From: Microcella pacifica
Lineage (GTDB): Bacteria > Actinomycetota > Actinomycetes > Actinomycetales > Microbacteriaceae
DNA: 64,000 nt
Direction of reading: 5' to 3'
Assembly: GCF_009371975.2 (NCBI RefSeq)
Contig: NZ_VIKT02000001.1
Span: forward strand, 156,918-220,917
How positions within the stretch are numbered: position 1 is the first letter of the stretch; every line of letters starts with the position of its first letter. Under the pieces are notes generated by a model that ran no database searches, was not told the DNA's origin, and saw only the letters and a program-made list of their open reading frames with translations. Position numbers and translations under genes: made by a program. Of the stretch, positions 30,168-39,001 are shown one piece after another.

Positions 30168-31310
30168 TCACGCCTCTTTTCGATAGAAGGGAAGGGCAAC
30201 GACGGTCGCGGGCACGCGGGTGCCGCGCACGTCGACGTCGAGCACGGTGCCCGGCGTCTGGTGATCGGGGTGCACGAAGGCCATCGCGATCGGGTACCCC
30301 AGCGTGGGCGACAGCGCGCCGCTCGTGACGACGCCCACCTCGGTGTCGCCCGCCAGCACCGGGTAGTCGGCGCGCGGGGCGCGACGGCCCTCGGTGCGCA
30401 GGCCTACGAGCACGCGCGCGTCGGCGGCGGGGCCGGCCTCGACCGCCGACTTGCCGACGAAGCGCGGCTTGTCGACGGCGACGACGCGGCCGAGGCCCGC
30501 CTGCACGGGCAGGATGTCGCGGCTCAACTCGTGACCGTAGAGCGGCATGCCCGCCTCGAGGCGCAGGGTGTCGCGCGCGGCGAGCCCGCAGGGCACGAGG
30601 CCGTTCGGCTCGCCCGCGGCGAGGATGGCCCGCCACAGGGAGGGTGCGTCGGCGTTGTCGAGGTACAGCTCGAAGCCGTCCTCGCCCGTGTAGCCCGTGC
30701 GCGCGATGAAGACGGCGCCGCCGGCCCACGTCATACCCATCGCGGCGTAGTAGCCGAGGCTGTCGAGTGTGCGGCCACGTGAGAGCTCGTCGCTGATCTC
30801 GAGCCCCTCCGTCTGCTCGAGGATCGCGCGCGCCGCCGGGCCCTGCACGGCGATGAGCGAGAGCTGCTCGGTCAGATCGGCGAGCTGCACCTCGAAGTCG
30901 GCCTGCCGGTCGAGAAGTGCCTCCTCGACGGCATGGCGGTTGCTCGCGTTGGCCACCACGAGGTACTCGGCATCGGCGCTCGCGTAGACGATGAGGTCGT
31001 CGATGATGCCACCGCTCTCGTCGAGCAAGAGCGAGTACTTCGCCTTGAGCAGGGGCAGTGTCGACAGCCGCCCCGCGAGCGCGACGTCGAGGAAGGCGCC
31101 CGCATCAGCTCCCGTGACGGAGATCTCAGCCATGTGCGAGAGGTCGAAGAGCCCCGCGGCGGTGCGCACGGCGGCGTGCTCGGCGAGGTCGCTGCTGTAG
31201 CGCACGGGCATCTGCCAGCCCGCGAAGCCCGTGAAGGACGCCCCCAGGGCGAGATGCTCGTCGTGCAGCGGTGATCTCTGCATCGGTGCGAGAGGGGTGG
31301 TGTCTGACAC
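30168..31310 (-). CDS. gcvT: Glycine cleavage system T protein (aminomethyltransferase)
   Basis: A 380-residue tetrahydrofolate-dependent enzyme that releases ammonia from the GcvH-bound intermediate and forms methylenetetrahydrofolate. Motifs include DLSHMAEISVTG, the folate region YTGEDGFELYL and GLAARDTLRLEAGMPLYGHEL. The start is a GTG at 31310 with AGGAG six bases upstream. It is the first gene of the operon and is controlled by a tandem glycine riboswitch; the region between riboswitch and GTG can form a helix that hides the ribosome site. Confidence 0.97.
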   Translation of the reverse strand: MSDTTPLAPMQRSPLHDEHLALGASFTGFAGWQMPVRYSSDLAEHAAVRTAAGLFDLSHMAEISVTGADAGAFLDVALAGRLSTLPLLKAKYSLLLDESGGIIDDLIVYASADAEYLVVANASNRHAVEEALLDRQADFEVQLADLTEQLSLIAVQGPAARAILEQTEGLEISDELSRGRTLDSLGYYAAMGMTWAGGAVFIARTGYTGEDGFELYLDNADAPSLWRAILAAGEPNGLVPCGLAARDTLRLEAGMPLYGHELSRDILPVQAGLGRVVAVDKPRFVGKSAVEAGPAADARVLVGLRTEGRRAPRADYPVLAGDTEVGVVTSGALSPTLGYPIAMAFVHPDHQTPGTVLDVDVRGTRVPATVVALPFYRKEA

Positions 31311-31345
31311 GGAGTTCTCCTGACACGTCGGGTCGGTGGAACTCC
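31311..31345 (-). promoter_or_regulatory. Expression platform: helix covering the gcvT start region
   Basis: GGAGTTC (31345-31339) can pair with GAACTCC (31317-31311), which runs from the ribosome site AGGAG to the GTG. No terminator with a T-run is seen, so control is probably at translation initiation. Confidence 0.5.
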
Positions 31346-31540
31346 CCCTCTGTCATGAGCCTGAGAGTTTCACGCGCCCGAGATGCACGGGCGGCGCTTT
31401 CACCGTGGGCGAGGAGGCGCGAGCGCGCTCCTGCTTTTCAGAGTGGCCTGGTCGAGCGGTACGGATGACCTGAGAGATTGGCGGGGAGGCTTGCTCCTTC
31501 GGTGCGCGGCCGTGCTGCTGTGGCTCGCGCTCTCCCGCCC
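31341..31540 (-). promoter_or_regulatory. Tandem glycine riboswitch
   Basis: Two aptamers lie in the leader of gcvT. The first contains GGGAGAG, CACCGAAGGAGCAA and ATCTCTCAGG, followed by ACTCTGAAAAGCAGGAG; the second contains CACGGTGAAAGCGC and AAACTCTCAGGC. These are the conserved cores of class I glycine aptamers and the linker. Glycine binding should raise expression of the cleavage operon. Confidence 0.92.
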
Positions 31541-31611
31541 GACGTTGCGGCCGAGTGTGAAGTTGTCGCCTCAGACTACAACTGTCGGGCTCCCTTGGCG
31601 TGAGGAAACGC

Positions 31612-31649
31612 ATACCGGGAAGCCACCGTGACGTGGGGCTTCCCGGTAT
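31612..31649. terminator. Terminator after the glycine betaine-type ABC operon
   Basis: ATACCGGGAAGCC and GGCTTCCCGGTAT form a perfect 13-base stem with a 12-base loop, 27 bases after the substrate-binding gene and before the gcv leader. Confidence 0.85.
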
Positions 31650-31676
31650 ACGCGGCAGATCGAGCGTGGAAGGAGG

Positions 31677-32606
31677 CTAGATCAGACCCTTTTCCTCGAG
31701 CCAGTCGCGCGCGGCGACCGAGGCCTGCACGTTCTCGTCGCCTTCGACCCGATCACGGAGGGCGATGAGGTCCTCCGTCGAGAGGGCTGCGGAGATCTCA
31801 TTGAGCACGGCCGCGAGCTCGTCGCTGTACACGGCCGAGTTGAGCAACGGGAGCACGTTCTGCGCGGCGATGAGGTTGAGGGGATCCTCCAGTACCACGA
31901 GATCCTCGGCCGTGATCGCGGGCGACGTCGTGTAGATGTCGGCGACCTGCACGGCGTCGTCGACGAGCGCACGCACCGTGTCCGGTCCGCCGAAGTCCTC
32001 GATCGGGACGAACTCGACGTCGGTCACGCCGTACACCGAGGCGAGCCCCGGAATGCCGTACCCGAGCTCGCCGAACTGCGGATTGGCTCCGAGAGCGAAC
32101 GGTTCGAGTGCGCTCAGGTCGCCGATCTCTACCAGGCCGAACTCGTCGGCCTTGGCGCGCGTGACCACGTAGGCGTCCTTGTCTTGAGCGGGAGACGAGT
32201 CGAGCACCTGGAAGCCGTCGGGCACGATCTCGGCGAGCGCCGCATCAACCTCTTCCGTCGATCGAGCCTCGTTCTCGGTGTCGTAGAAGAACAGGAGATT
32301 GCCGTTGTACTCGGGCATGAGGTCGATCGATCCGTCCTCGAGCGCGGGAATCGTCGCCTGTCGCGGCCCGAGATTCAGCGCCGTCTCGACGTCGAACCCT
32401 GCTTCCTCGAGAGCGATCGCGTACATCTCCGCGAGGATCTCGCTCTCGGGGAAGGCGAACGACCCGATGACGATGGTCTCACCGGTGCCCTCGGCCGGCT
32501 CCGACGGGCCCGTCGGATCAGTGGTCGCGCACCCTGCCAGAGCGACGAGCGCTCCGACCGCGACCGCACTGACGGCGAATCGTGCCTTGTTCTGTGCTGT
32601 GAACAT
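31677..32606 (-). CDS. Glycine betaine/choline-type substrate-binding lipoprotein (OpuAC/ProX family)
   Basis: A 309-residue binding protein. The signal peptide ends with lipobox LAGC (Cys26). The mature part has the QAT-family pattern ETIVIGSFAFPESEILAEMYA and LMPEYNGNLLFFY, typical of osmoprotectant-binding proteins of the OsmX/OpuCC group. It would deliver betaine- or choline-like solutes to the two permeases encoded just upstream in the operon. It is the last gene and is followed by a strong terminator. Confidence 0.92.
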   Translation of the reverse strand: MFTAQNKARFAVSAVAVGALVALAGCATTDPTGPSEPAEGTGETIVIGSFAFPESEILAEMYAIALEEAGFDVETALNLGPRQATIPALEDGSIDLMPEYNGNLLFFYDTENEARSTEEVDAALAEIVPDGFQVLDSSPAQDKDAYVVTRAKADEFGLVEIGDLSALEPFALGANPQFGELGYGIPGLASVYGVTDVEFVPIEDFGGPDTVRALVDDAVQVADIYTTSPAITAEDLVVLEDPLNLIAAQNVLPLLNSAVYSDELAAVLNEISAALSTEDLIALRDRVEGDENVQASVAARDWLEEKGLI

Positions 32607-32609
32607 GCG

Positions 32610-33407
32610 TTATTTCCCTTCGTCGGCAGAGGCTTCTGCCACCGCGCGTCGTCCGGCTGACGCCGCGCGGGTGTCTGAGGTTTCCCGGCGCACTGCGCGG
32701 GGCGTGAAGATCGGGGTGCGCAGTGCGCGCGGGCTGACGAAGCGCTGCACGAGGGCGAGCATTCCGTCGACCACGAGCGCCAGAATCGTGACGAGGAGCG
32801 CTCCACCCAGGATGCGGTCGTTGTCGTTGAACCCGATGCCGCTGGAGATGATGCGGCCGATCCCGCCGAGCCCGATGTACGAGGCCACCACGGCGGTCGC
32901 GATGACCTGCAGGACGGACGCGCGGATGCCCCCGATGATGAGCGGCATCGCCAAGGGAATCTCCACCTTGGCGAGAATCTGCATCTCGCTCATGCCGCTC
33001 GCCCGAGCGGCGTCGACGGTCGTGCGGTCGACCGACTCGATACCCGCGTACGCGCCCGCGAGCGTCGAGGGGATCGCGAGGATCGTGAGCGCCGTGAACG
33101 CCGCGGCGAACCCGGTCACGGTGAACGAGAGGAAATACCCGAAGAACACCGACAGCGCCATGAGGAGGCCGAGCGTCGGCATGGCTCGAGCGCCGCCGGT
33201 GAGCGAGATCACGAACTGCCGCCCGCGCCCCGTGTGCCCGATGTAGAACCCGAGCGGCAGGGCGATGACCGCGGAGATGAGCACGCAGATCGCGGTGTAG
33301 AGCACGTGCTCGATGAGCCGATCACTGATGGGGAGCGGGCTCTGCGAACCGGGAACGTAGTTCTCCGGGTTGACGAGCCAGATCAGCGCGCTGAGGAAGA
33401 ACTCCAC
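32610..33407 (-). CDS. Osmoprotectant-type ABC permease, second copy (OpuCB/ProW family)
   Basis: A 265-residue permease with about six helices and the EAA-like loop DAARASGMSEMQILAKVEIPLAMP. I chose the GTG at 33407 because the protein then starts VEFFLSALIWLVNPENY, as in OpuCD-type permeases; longer openings overlap the upstream permease too far. It overlaps that gene by 25 bases. It pairs with the 237-residue permease to form the channel. Confidence 0.88.
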   Translation of the reverse strand: MEFFLSALIWLVNPENYVPGSQSPLPISDRLIEHVLYTAICVLISAVIALPLGFYIGHTGRGRQFVISLTGGARAMPTLGLLMALSVFFGYFLSFTVTGFAAAFTALTILAIPSTLAGAYAGIESVDRTTVDAARASGMSEMQILAKVEIPLAMPLIIGGIRASVLQVIATAVVASYIGLGGIGRIISSGIGFNDNDRILGGALLVTILALVVDGMLALVQRFVSPRALRTPIFTPRAVRRETSDTRAASAGRRAVAEASADEGK

Positions 33408-34096
33408 GACGCACCTCCCCTCTGGCGGGGCGGCGAAGGCTGCCGGGCGAGCAAGCGCAGGGGCGCCGTCGTCTGCCACGGCATGAGCACGCGCCCGAGC
33501 GCGACCAGGATGACGTCGAACAGCAGAGCGATGAGGATGCTCGCCACGATGCCGATCAGGATCTCCTCGAGGTTGTTGCGCTGCCGACCGTTGAGGAACA
33601 GGTACCCGAGGTTGCGCGAGCCGATGATCGCGCCGACCGAGACGAGGGCGATCGTGCTCACCGACACGACGCGCAGACCCGCGAGCAGCACGGGGCCGGC
33701 GAGGGGAAGCTCGACCCGCCAGAACCGTGTCCACGACGAGTAGCCGACCGCGGTCGCTGCTTGCCGCGTGTCCTTGTCGACCGAGGCCAGAGCGTCCGCT
33801 GCGGATCGCACCATGACCGCCACGCCGTAGATGGTGAGTGCGACCAGGACGTTCACTTCACTGAGAACACGGGTTCCGAGAATGTAGGGCAGGATCACGA
33901 AGAGCGGCAGGGACGGGATCGTGTAGAGCAGGCTGCCCGCGCTGATGGTGACGGCCCGCAGCGTGGGGTTGCGGTTGGCGACCCACCCGAGCGGCACGGC
34001 GATCACGAACGACAGCACGATGGGCACGACGCTCAAGCGAATGTGGCTGAGGGTGAGCTCGGCAACCAGGTCGAGGTTGTCGAGCGTCCAGCTCAT
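33383..34096 (-). CDS. Osmoprotectant-type ABC permease, first copy (OpuCB/ProW family)
   Basis: A 237-residue inner-membrane permease with the docking loop RQAATAVGYSSWTRFWRVELPLAGP. The first residues TLDNLDLVAELTLSHIRLS match the short OpuCB type. Its ATG at 34096 overlaps the ATPase stop (ATGA), so translation is coupled. The C-terminus is arginine/serine-rich because it overlaps the next gene. Confidence 0.9.
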   Translation of the reverse strand: MSWTLDNLDLVAELTLSHIRLSVVPIVLSFVIAVPLGWVANRNPTLRAVTISAGSLLYTIPSLPLFVILPYILGTRVLSEVNVLVALTIYGVAVMVRSAADALASVDKDTRQAATAVGYSSWTRFWRVELPLAGPVLLAGLRVVSVSTIALVSVGAIIGSRNLGYLFLNGRQRNNLEEILIGIVASILIALLFDVILVALGRVLMPWQTTAPLRLLARQPSPPRQRGGASWSSSSAR

Positions 34097-34944
34097 CGGG
34101 GATCCGCTCCCGGGGCTGCCGGCGAACCGGCGAGCACTCCTGTCGGTCGCCCGTCGCCGTCGACGACGAGAGTCACGTCGCCGTCGCCCTGGCGGTGCTG
34201 GAGGTAGAGCTGCCGCTTGCCGGCGTCGGCACCGATGAAGCTCGCCACGAAGTCCTCCGCCGGCTCCGAGAGAATCTGGCCGGGCGTTCCCACCTGCGCG
34301 ACGACTCCCCCGGTCTTCAAGATCACGACCTGATCGGCGAGGAGGAACGCCTCGTCGATATCGTGCGTCACGAACACGATCGTCTTGCCGAGTTCGCGCT
34401 GCAGCCGGTTGAGCTCCTGCTGCAGTTCTGCGCGCACGATTGGGTCAACGGCCCCGAAGGGTTCGTCCATGAGGAGCACGTTGGGGTCGGCGGCGAGAGC
34501 ACGCGCGACTCCAACGCGCTGCTGCTGCCCCCCGGAGAGCTGGTTCGGGTACCTCATCGCGAGCGACTCCTCGAGGCCGACGGTGCCGAGCAGTTCGCGT
34601 GCAGCAGCTCGGGCCTGCGCCCTGGGCACCCCGTTGAGGCGCGGCACCGTCGCGATGTTGTCGACGACCGTGCGATGCGGAAGGAGGCCCGCTGCCTGCA
34701 GCACGTAGCCGATCCGGCGTCGCAGCCGCACGGGGTCGAGTCGGGCGATGTCCTCGCCATCGATGAGAATGCGGCCCCCGGTCGGGTCGACCATGCGATT
34801 GATCATGCGCAGCAGGGTGGTCTTGCCCGAGCCGGACGAGCCGACGAAGACGGTGGTCTTGTGAGAGGGCAACACGAGCGTGAAGTCGTCGACGGCTCGC
34901 GTGCCGTCGTCGAAGACCTTGGACACTCCCTGGAACTCGATCAT
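34093..34944 (-). CDS. Osmoprotectant-type ABC ATPase (OpuCA/ProV family)
   Basis: A 283-residue ATP-binding subunit. Walker A is GSSGSGKTTLL (about 36-46), the Q-loop and signature are present as LSGGQQQRVGVARAL, and Walker B is NVLLMDEPFGAVDP. It is shorter than ProV with tandem CBS domains, so ionic-strength sensing through CBS is not expected. It opens a four-gene operon (ATPase, two permeases, binding protein). The 186 bases upstream hold no clear promoter that I can assign. Confidence 0.93.
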   Translation of the reverse strand: MIEFQGVSKVFDDGTRAVDDFTLVLPSHKTTVFVGSSGSGKTTLLRMINRMVDPTGGRILIDGEDIARLDPVRLRRRIGYVLQAAGLLPHRTVVDNIATVPRLNGVPRAQARAAARELLGTVGLEESLAMRYPNQLSGGQQQRVGVARALAADPNVLLMDEPFGAVDPIVRAELQQELNRLQRELGKTIVFVTHDIDEAFLLADQVVILKTGGVVAQVGTPGQILSEPAEDFVASFIGADAGKRQLYLQHRQGDGDVTLVVDGDGRPTGVLAGSPAAPGADPR

Positions 34945-35130
34945 GGCTGTCGGCTCGTCTCTGGGCGGGAATGCGGCTTCTAACAGGTCAACCCAAACAT
35001 GATTCAGGCTTCCGTGCCTGGGAAGTTCATGCGCACGTGGCTGGCTGCGGCGTCCGGTCGGCGCCTGCGTGCATCACGGGAGTCGCCACTGCGGCTCCCC
35101 CAGAGCTGTGTCGCCGCGGTCGCCGGAGCC

Positions 35131-35319
35131 CTAGTCCGAGTCCGAGCCCGAGTCCGAGTCCGAGTCCGAGTCCGAGTCCGAGTCTTCTGAACGGAAGTAC
35201 CGCACGGCTTGCCAGATGAGCAGCACGACGACCGTGAGCGCCATGAGTGCGAAGACCGGGCCCGCCCACGCGGCAGTGGCCGCGTCGGTCGGTATCGGAA
35301 GGGCGCCGAGATCGTTCAT
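35131..35319 (-). CDS. Small membrane protein with an Asp-Ser repeat tail
   Basis: A 62-residue protein: a short N-terminus, one membrane helix (AGPVFALMALTVVVLLIWQAV, about 19-39), a basic patch (RYFR) and then an acidic tail SEDSDSDSDS ending in further SD units. The tail is encoded by an eight-unit six-base repeat. TAGGGT lies six bases before the ATG. I do not recognise it; the tail would lie in the cytoplasm if the positive-inside rule holds. Confidence 0.65.
   Translation of the reverse strand: MNDLGALPIPTDAATAAWAGPVFALMALTVVVLLIWQAVRYFRSEDSDSDSDSDSDSGSDSD
35134..35184. repeat. Hexanucleotide repeat (GTCCGA)8
   Basis: Eight consecutive units, one of them GCCCGA, encode the SD tail of the small membrane protein. 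Because the unit is six bases, slippage would change tail length by two residues without a frameshift. Confidence 0.9.
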
Positions 35320-35325
35320 GACCTC

Positions 35326-35331
35326 ACCCTA
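35326..35331 (-). promoter_or_regulatory. -10 box for the SD-tail protein
   Basis: TAGGGT six bases upstream of the ATG at 35319; no ribosome site. Confidence 0.45.
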
Positions 35332-35347
35332 CGACGGAGCCGCGGCT

Positions 35348-36004
35348 CTACTCACTCGAGCCACGGAAGTCGTCGGGGCTCGGAAAGTCGTCGTCGTCGA
35401 ATTGCAGCGTGAGCATCTCTGCGGCGCCCTGGGTCACCTCGATGATGCCGCGCAGCAGTTCCTCGGTTGTCGCAGAGCGCAGGAGAGTCACCTGGTCGAG
35501 CGGCCCCACGGGCGCGATACCCGCGAGCTGCCAGACGGCCGCGACCGGGTCGTCGTCGAGCACGATGTCGGCGGGCCACTGCTGCTCGACGAACTCGCTC
35601 GCCTGGGCGATCGTGCGGCGCACGAGCTGCTCTGCCTGCTCGCGCAGGGGCTGCAGCGAATCCTGCCACTCCAGCTCGGGCAACACGCGCACCTCTGCTT
35701 GAGGGTGGGGGTCGTCGTCGAGCCATTCGACGACCTCGATGCGGCGCGAGCCCTGCGCCACGAGCCCGATGAACCCTTCGCTCGCCTCGACCTGGGTGAT
35801 CTGCGCGACGGTGCCGATCGGGAACCGCTGCTCGCCCCCGCCGACCTCCGAGCCTCGCTCGATGAGGACGATGCCGAATTCGGAGGGCTCCTCGCCGAGC
35901 ACCTTCGAGAGCATGACGATGTACCGCTCCTCGAAGATGCGCAGGGCGGCGGGCATGGACGGGAACAGCACGCTGCCCAGCGGGAACATCGGCAGAACCG
36001 TCAT
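35348..36004 (-). CDS. Lon N-terminal (LON substrate-binding) domain protein
   Basis: A 218-residue stand-alone LON domain without ATPase or protease parts. Motifs are LPMFPLGSVLFPSMPAALRIFEERY, FGIVLIERGSEVGGG and GTVAQITQVE, with QGSRRIEVVEW. Such proteins are widespread in actinobacteria with no proven role; they may bind unfolded peptides. I chose the ATG at 36004 because the domain begins there. The acidic tail is rich in Asp. Confidence 0.85.
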   Translation of the reverse strand: MTVLPMFPLGSVLFPSMPAALRIFEERYIVMLSKVLGEEPSEFGIVLIERGSEVGGGEQRFPIGTVAQITQVEASEGFIGLVAQGSRRIEVVEWLDDDPHPQAEVRVLPELEWQDSLQPLREQAEQLVRRTIAQASEFVEQQWPADIVLDDDPVAAVWQLAGIAPVGPLDQVTLLRSATTEELLRGIIEVTQGAAEMLTLQFDDDDFPSPDDFRGSSE

Positions 36005-36123
36005 GCCGCCAGAATCCCACGGGATCCTGTGCGGGCGCGGGACGTTCGACCCTGCCGAACGGCAGAGAGGGTGACTAGCCTTGTGGTGCGCGCAGCCGCG
36101 CATCCTCACGATCAAGGAGCATC

Positions 36124-36945
36124 ATGCAGATCACCTCGAAGGTCTTCGTCGTCACCGGCGCCGGCAACGGCATCGGGCGCGAGGTCGCCCTCCAGCTCGT
36201 CGAGAAGGGCGCGCGCGTCGCGGCCATCGACCTGAGCGAGGCGGGTCTCGCCGAGACCGTGAATCTCGCGGGAGAAAAGGGCGATGCGATCTCGACGCAC
36301 GTCGTCAACATCACCGATCGGGATGCTGTGCTCGCGCTGCCCGCCGCCGTCACCGCCGCGCACGGCCAGGTCGACGGGCTGCTCAACATCGCCGGCATCA
36401 TCCAGAAGTTCGTACCGATCGCCGATCTGGGCTTCGACCAGATCGAGCGCGTCATCGACGTGAACCTGTACGGCACGATCAACACCATCAAGGCCTTCCT
36501 GCCCGAGCTCACGCAGCGGCCCGAGGCCGCGATCGTCAACGTCGCGAGCATGGGCGCCTACGCCCCCGTGCCCGGCCAGTCGCTCTACGGCGCGACCAAG
36601 GCCGCTGTGGCGCAACTGTCACGCGGACTGCATTCCGAGCTCATGGCGACCAACGTGCAGGTCACGGGCGTCTTCCCGGGCGCGATCGGCACGAACATCG
36701 CGGTGAACTCGGCCATCATGACCCCCGAGGAGATGGCGGCGATGAGCGCCGGCGCTGGCGGCAAGGAGCGCAAGTCGACCCCCGCGCCCGAGGCGGGGCG
36801 GCAGATCGTCGCGGCCGTCGAGAAGGGCAGCTACGAGATCTTCATCGGCTCCGACGCTCGCTTCATGTCGCGCATGTCGCGCCTCTCGCCGAAGCGCGCG
36901 GCAGCACTCATCTACTCGCAGATGAAAGACCTGCTCGGGCACTAG
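36124..36945 (+). CDS. Short-chain dehydrogenase/reductase
   Basis: A 273-residue SDR. The NAD(P) motif is TGAGNGIG (residues 11-18), NIAG follows near residue 89, and the catalytic residues lie in NVASMGAYAPVPGQSLYGATK (Ser, Tyr, Lys). An Asp at the end of the second strand (AAIDLS) favours NAD over NADP. The substrate is unknown. The start has a GAGCATC stretch rather than a clear ribosome site. Its stop shares CTAG with the stop of the convergent K+ channel gene. Confidence 0.9.
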   Translation: MQITSKVFVVTGAGNGIGREVALQLVEKGARVAAIDLSEAGLAETVNLAGEKGDAISTHVVNITDRDAVLALPAAVTAAHGQVDGLLNIAGIIQKFVPIADLGFDQIERVIDVNLYGTINTIKAFLPELTQRPEAAIVNVASMGAYAPVPGQSLYGATKAAVAQLSRGLHSELMATNVQVTGVFPGAIGTNIAVNSAIMTPEEMAAMSAGAGGKERKSTPAPEAGRQIVAAVEKGSYEIFIGSDARFMSRMSRLSPKRAAALIYSQMKDLLGH

Positions 36946-37829
36946 CCGGTAGCGCGGCCCCGTCGGTGGTCGGCGGTGTAGCGCTCGAACACCTCCGGGG
37001 CGGCCGGCGGCTCCGTGCGGCGGCCGCCGAGGAAAGCGCCGTGCAAGTACTGCGCCAAGTCGCGCAGCGCCGCGTCGAGCACCGCGCCCGAGTGCCGCAC
37101 CTCGGCGTCGGGCGAGGCGAGCGCGGCCTCCGCGATGCGCCAGGCCGCGTGGAGCGCGGAGGAGAGCGAGGCCCGCTCGTCGAGGTCGCGGAAGTAGTAC
37201 GTCTCCGTCGATTGCACGTAGTCGACTCGTGCGACCGCGATCTGCTCGGCGATGGACTCGATGATGACCGCCGCGGCGGGGCGCGGAGTCTGGGTGTGCG
37301 ACTCGGCGAAGCCTGCCTCCTCGAGCTGCGAAACCCGCAGGGCGAGGGAGCGGCGCCGGGCGAGTGCTCCGTGCAGTTGGAGGAACCACGTCGCGCTCGC
37401 CGAGAGCAGTGCGAAGCCCGCGAGCGCCTCGACGGGCGCGAGCACGCGCAGCCACGGCTCGATCGGCACGGTGTCCCCGAACCCGAGCGTCGTGAGCGTG
37501 GCGCCCGAGAAGTAGACCGCCTCCCAGAAGGCGACGAAGTCGGCCGGGTCGATGTCGTGCGAGTAGGCGAAGCCCTCCGGAATGTGCGGCGTGTAGATGA
37601 GGGCCCATCCGACGACCTGCGTCGCCGCCCAGATCGCGATGACGGCGACTACCGAAGCAGGACCGACGGCGAGTCCCAGACGGCGGGCCCGCCGTGTCGC
37701 GCGCCAAGAGAGCGCGAAGATCAGCCGACTGATGGTGCCACGCCCGCTGGGGTTGAGGAGCGTGTGGAATACGTCGTACGCGCTCGCGAGAACGAGCGCG
37801 ATGCCGAGGGCGGAGACGAGCCAATCCAT
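36942..37829 (-). CDS. Two-helix potassium channel-like protein
   Basis: A 295-residue ion-channel family member. A first helix, a helix in SVVAVIAIWAATQVVGWALIY, a pore loop with selectivity filter TLTTLGFGD (near residue 110) and an inner helix are followed by a helical cytosolic region of about 160 residues without RCK/TrkA motifs. It should form a tetramer. The ATG at 37829 has TACTCT seven bases upstream. The gene converges on the SDR gene with overlapping stops. Confidence 0.82.
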   Translation of the reverse strand: MDWLVSALGIALVLASAYDVFHTLLNPSGRGTISRLIFALSWRATRRARRLGLAVGPASVVAVIAIWAATQVVGWALIYTPHIPEGFAYSHDIDPADFVAFWEAVYFSGATLTTLGFGDTVPIEPWLRVLAPVEALAGFALLSASATWFLQLHGALARRRSLALRVSQLEEAGFAESHTQTPRPAAAVIIESIAEQIAVARVDYVQSTETYYFRDLDERASLSSALHAAWRIAEAALASPDAEVRHSGAVLDAALRDLAQYLHGAFLGGRRTEPPAAPEVFERYTADHRRGRATG

Positions 37830-37836
37830 GCCGCCG

Positions 37837-37842
37837 AGAGTA
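37837..37842 (-). promoter_or_regulatory. -10 box for the K+ channel gene
   Basis: TACTCT seven bases before the ATG at 37829. Confidence 0.4.
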
Positions 37843-37852
37843 GCCGAGTGCG

Positions 37853-38992
37853 TCAGCCCTCGGGCCGCGATCCCTCGTCGCTCGCGCTCGCCTCGCGCGC
37901 GGCGAGCCGTTTGCCCCGATGCAACCCCACCTCGTAGGTAGTGACAACGACGAGTGTGAGGGCGATGAGCGGCACCACGAACCACAGCATGACGTCGGTG
38001 AAACCTTCGAGAACGTCATGCTGCGTGGCTGCGAGCACGAGGTAGGCCGTGTAGGCGACGTAGATCGCCACGAAGAGCCCGCCCTCCCATCGAGCGATGA
38101 TGAACCCCGTGAACGCGATCGGCAGGAGGGCGATCGCGGTGGCGAGCATGACCGGCAGGTCGAGTGAGATCGCGGCGGCGGGAACGGGGATGCCCTCGCC
38201 GAAGATGATCGCCGGCAGACCGAGCACGAGCCCGATGTTGAAGATGTTGCTGCCGACGATGTTGCCGACGGCCATGTCGCGCTCGCCGCGCCGCACGGCG
38301 ATGATCGAGGTCGCGAGCTCCGGCAGCGAGGTGCCGATCGCGACGACGGTGAGCCCGACGACGAGGCTGCTCACACCGAGCCCGGTCGCGATGCTCACGG
38401 CACCGGTCACGAGCAGCTGCGAGCCGAGCACCAGGAGCCCGATGCCGACGGCGAGCAGGAGGAGCGAGAGCCACACCGGCGTGGGTCTGCCGTGGGTCGG
38501 GATCGGCGCGGTGCCGGCACCCTCCGCCCCCACGCGCACCTCCCGACGCCCGATGAGGATGCTCAGTACCGCGTGCACGACGAGCCCGGCGAGCAGCAGC
38601 ACGCCGTCGAGCAGCCCGATCTGACCGTCGAGGCTCACGGCGACGAGCAGCACCGACAGTCCCACCATGACGGGGATGTCGAACCGCACGAGCTGTCGCT
38701 TGATGAGCAGCGGCACGACGAGGGCAGAGAGCCCGAGGATGAGCAGGATGTTGACGATGTTGCTGCCGATGACGTTGCCGACGGCGAGCCCCGGCTCGCC
38801 GCTGATGACCGAGCCGACGGTCACCGCCAGCTCGGGTGCCGATGTGGCCGCGGAGACGACGATGAGGCCGACGATGAGCGGCGACATGCCGATGCGGGTC
38901 GCAATGCTCGACGCACCGCGCACGAGCGCCTCACCGCCGGCAATGAGAAGAACGAGCCCGCCGAGGACAAGGAGGACGTCGAGAATCTGCAC
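37853..38992 (-). CDS. Calcium/sodium antiporter (YrbG family, CaCA superfamily)
   Basis: A 379-residue transporter with about ten helices and the duplicated alpha repeats: SAATSAPELAVTVGSVISG...GNVIGSN in the first half and IGTSLPELATSIIAVRRGE...GNIVGSN in the second. These residues bind Ca2+ and Na+. Long extra loops join helices in the middle. The protein would extrude calcium or other divalent cations in exchange for sodium or protons. Confidence 0.92.
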   Translation of the reverse strand: MQILDVLLVLGGLVLLIAGGEALVRGASSIATRIGMSPLIVGLIVVSAATSAPELAVTVGSVISGEPGLAVGNVIGSNIVNILLILGLSALVVPLLIKRQLVRFDIPVMVGLSVLLVAVSLDGQIGLLDGVLLLAGLVVHAVLSILIGRREVRVGAEGAGTAPIPTHGRPTPVWLSLLLLAVGIGLLVLGSQLLVTGAVSIATGLGVSSLVVGLTVVAIGTSLPELATSIIAVRRGERDMAVGNIVGSNIFNIGLVLGLPAIIFGEGIPVPAAAISLDLPVMLATAIALLPIAFTGFIIARWEGGLFVAIYVAYTAYLVLAATQHDVLEGFTDVMLWFVVPLIALTLVVVTTYEVGLHRGKRLAAREASASDEGSRPEG

Positions 38993-39001
38993 CCGCCCAG
39001 C

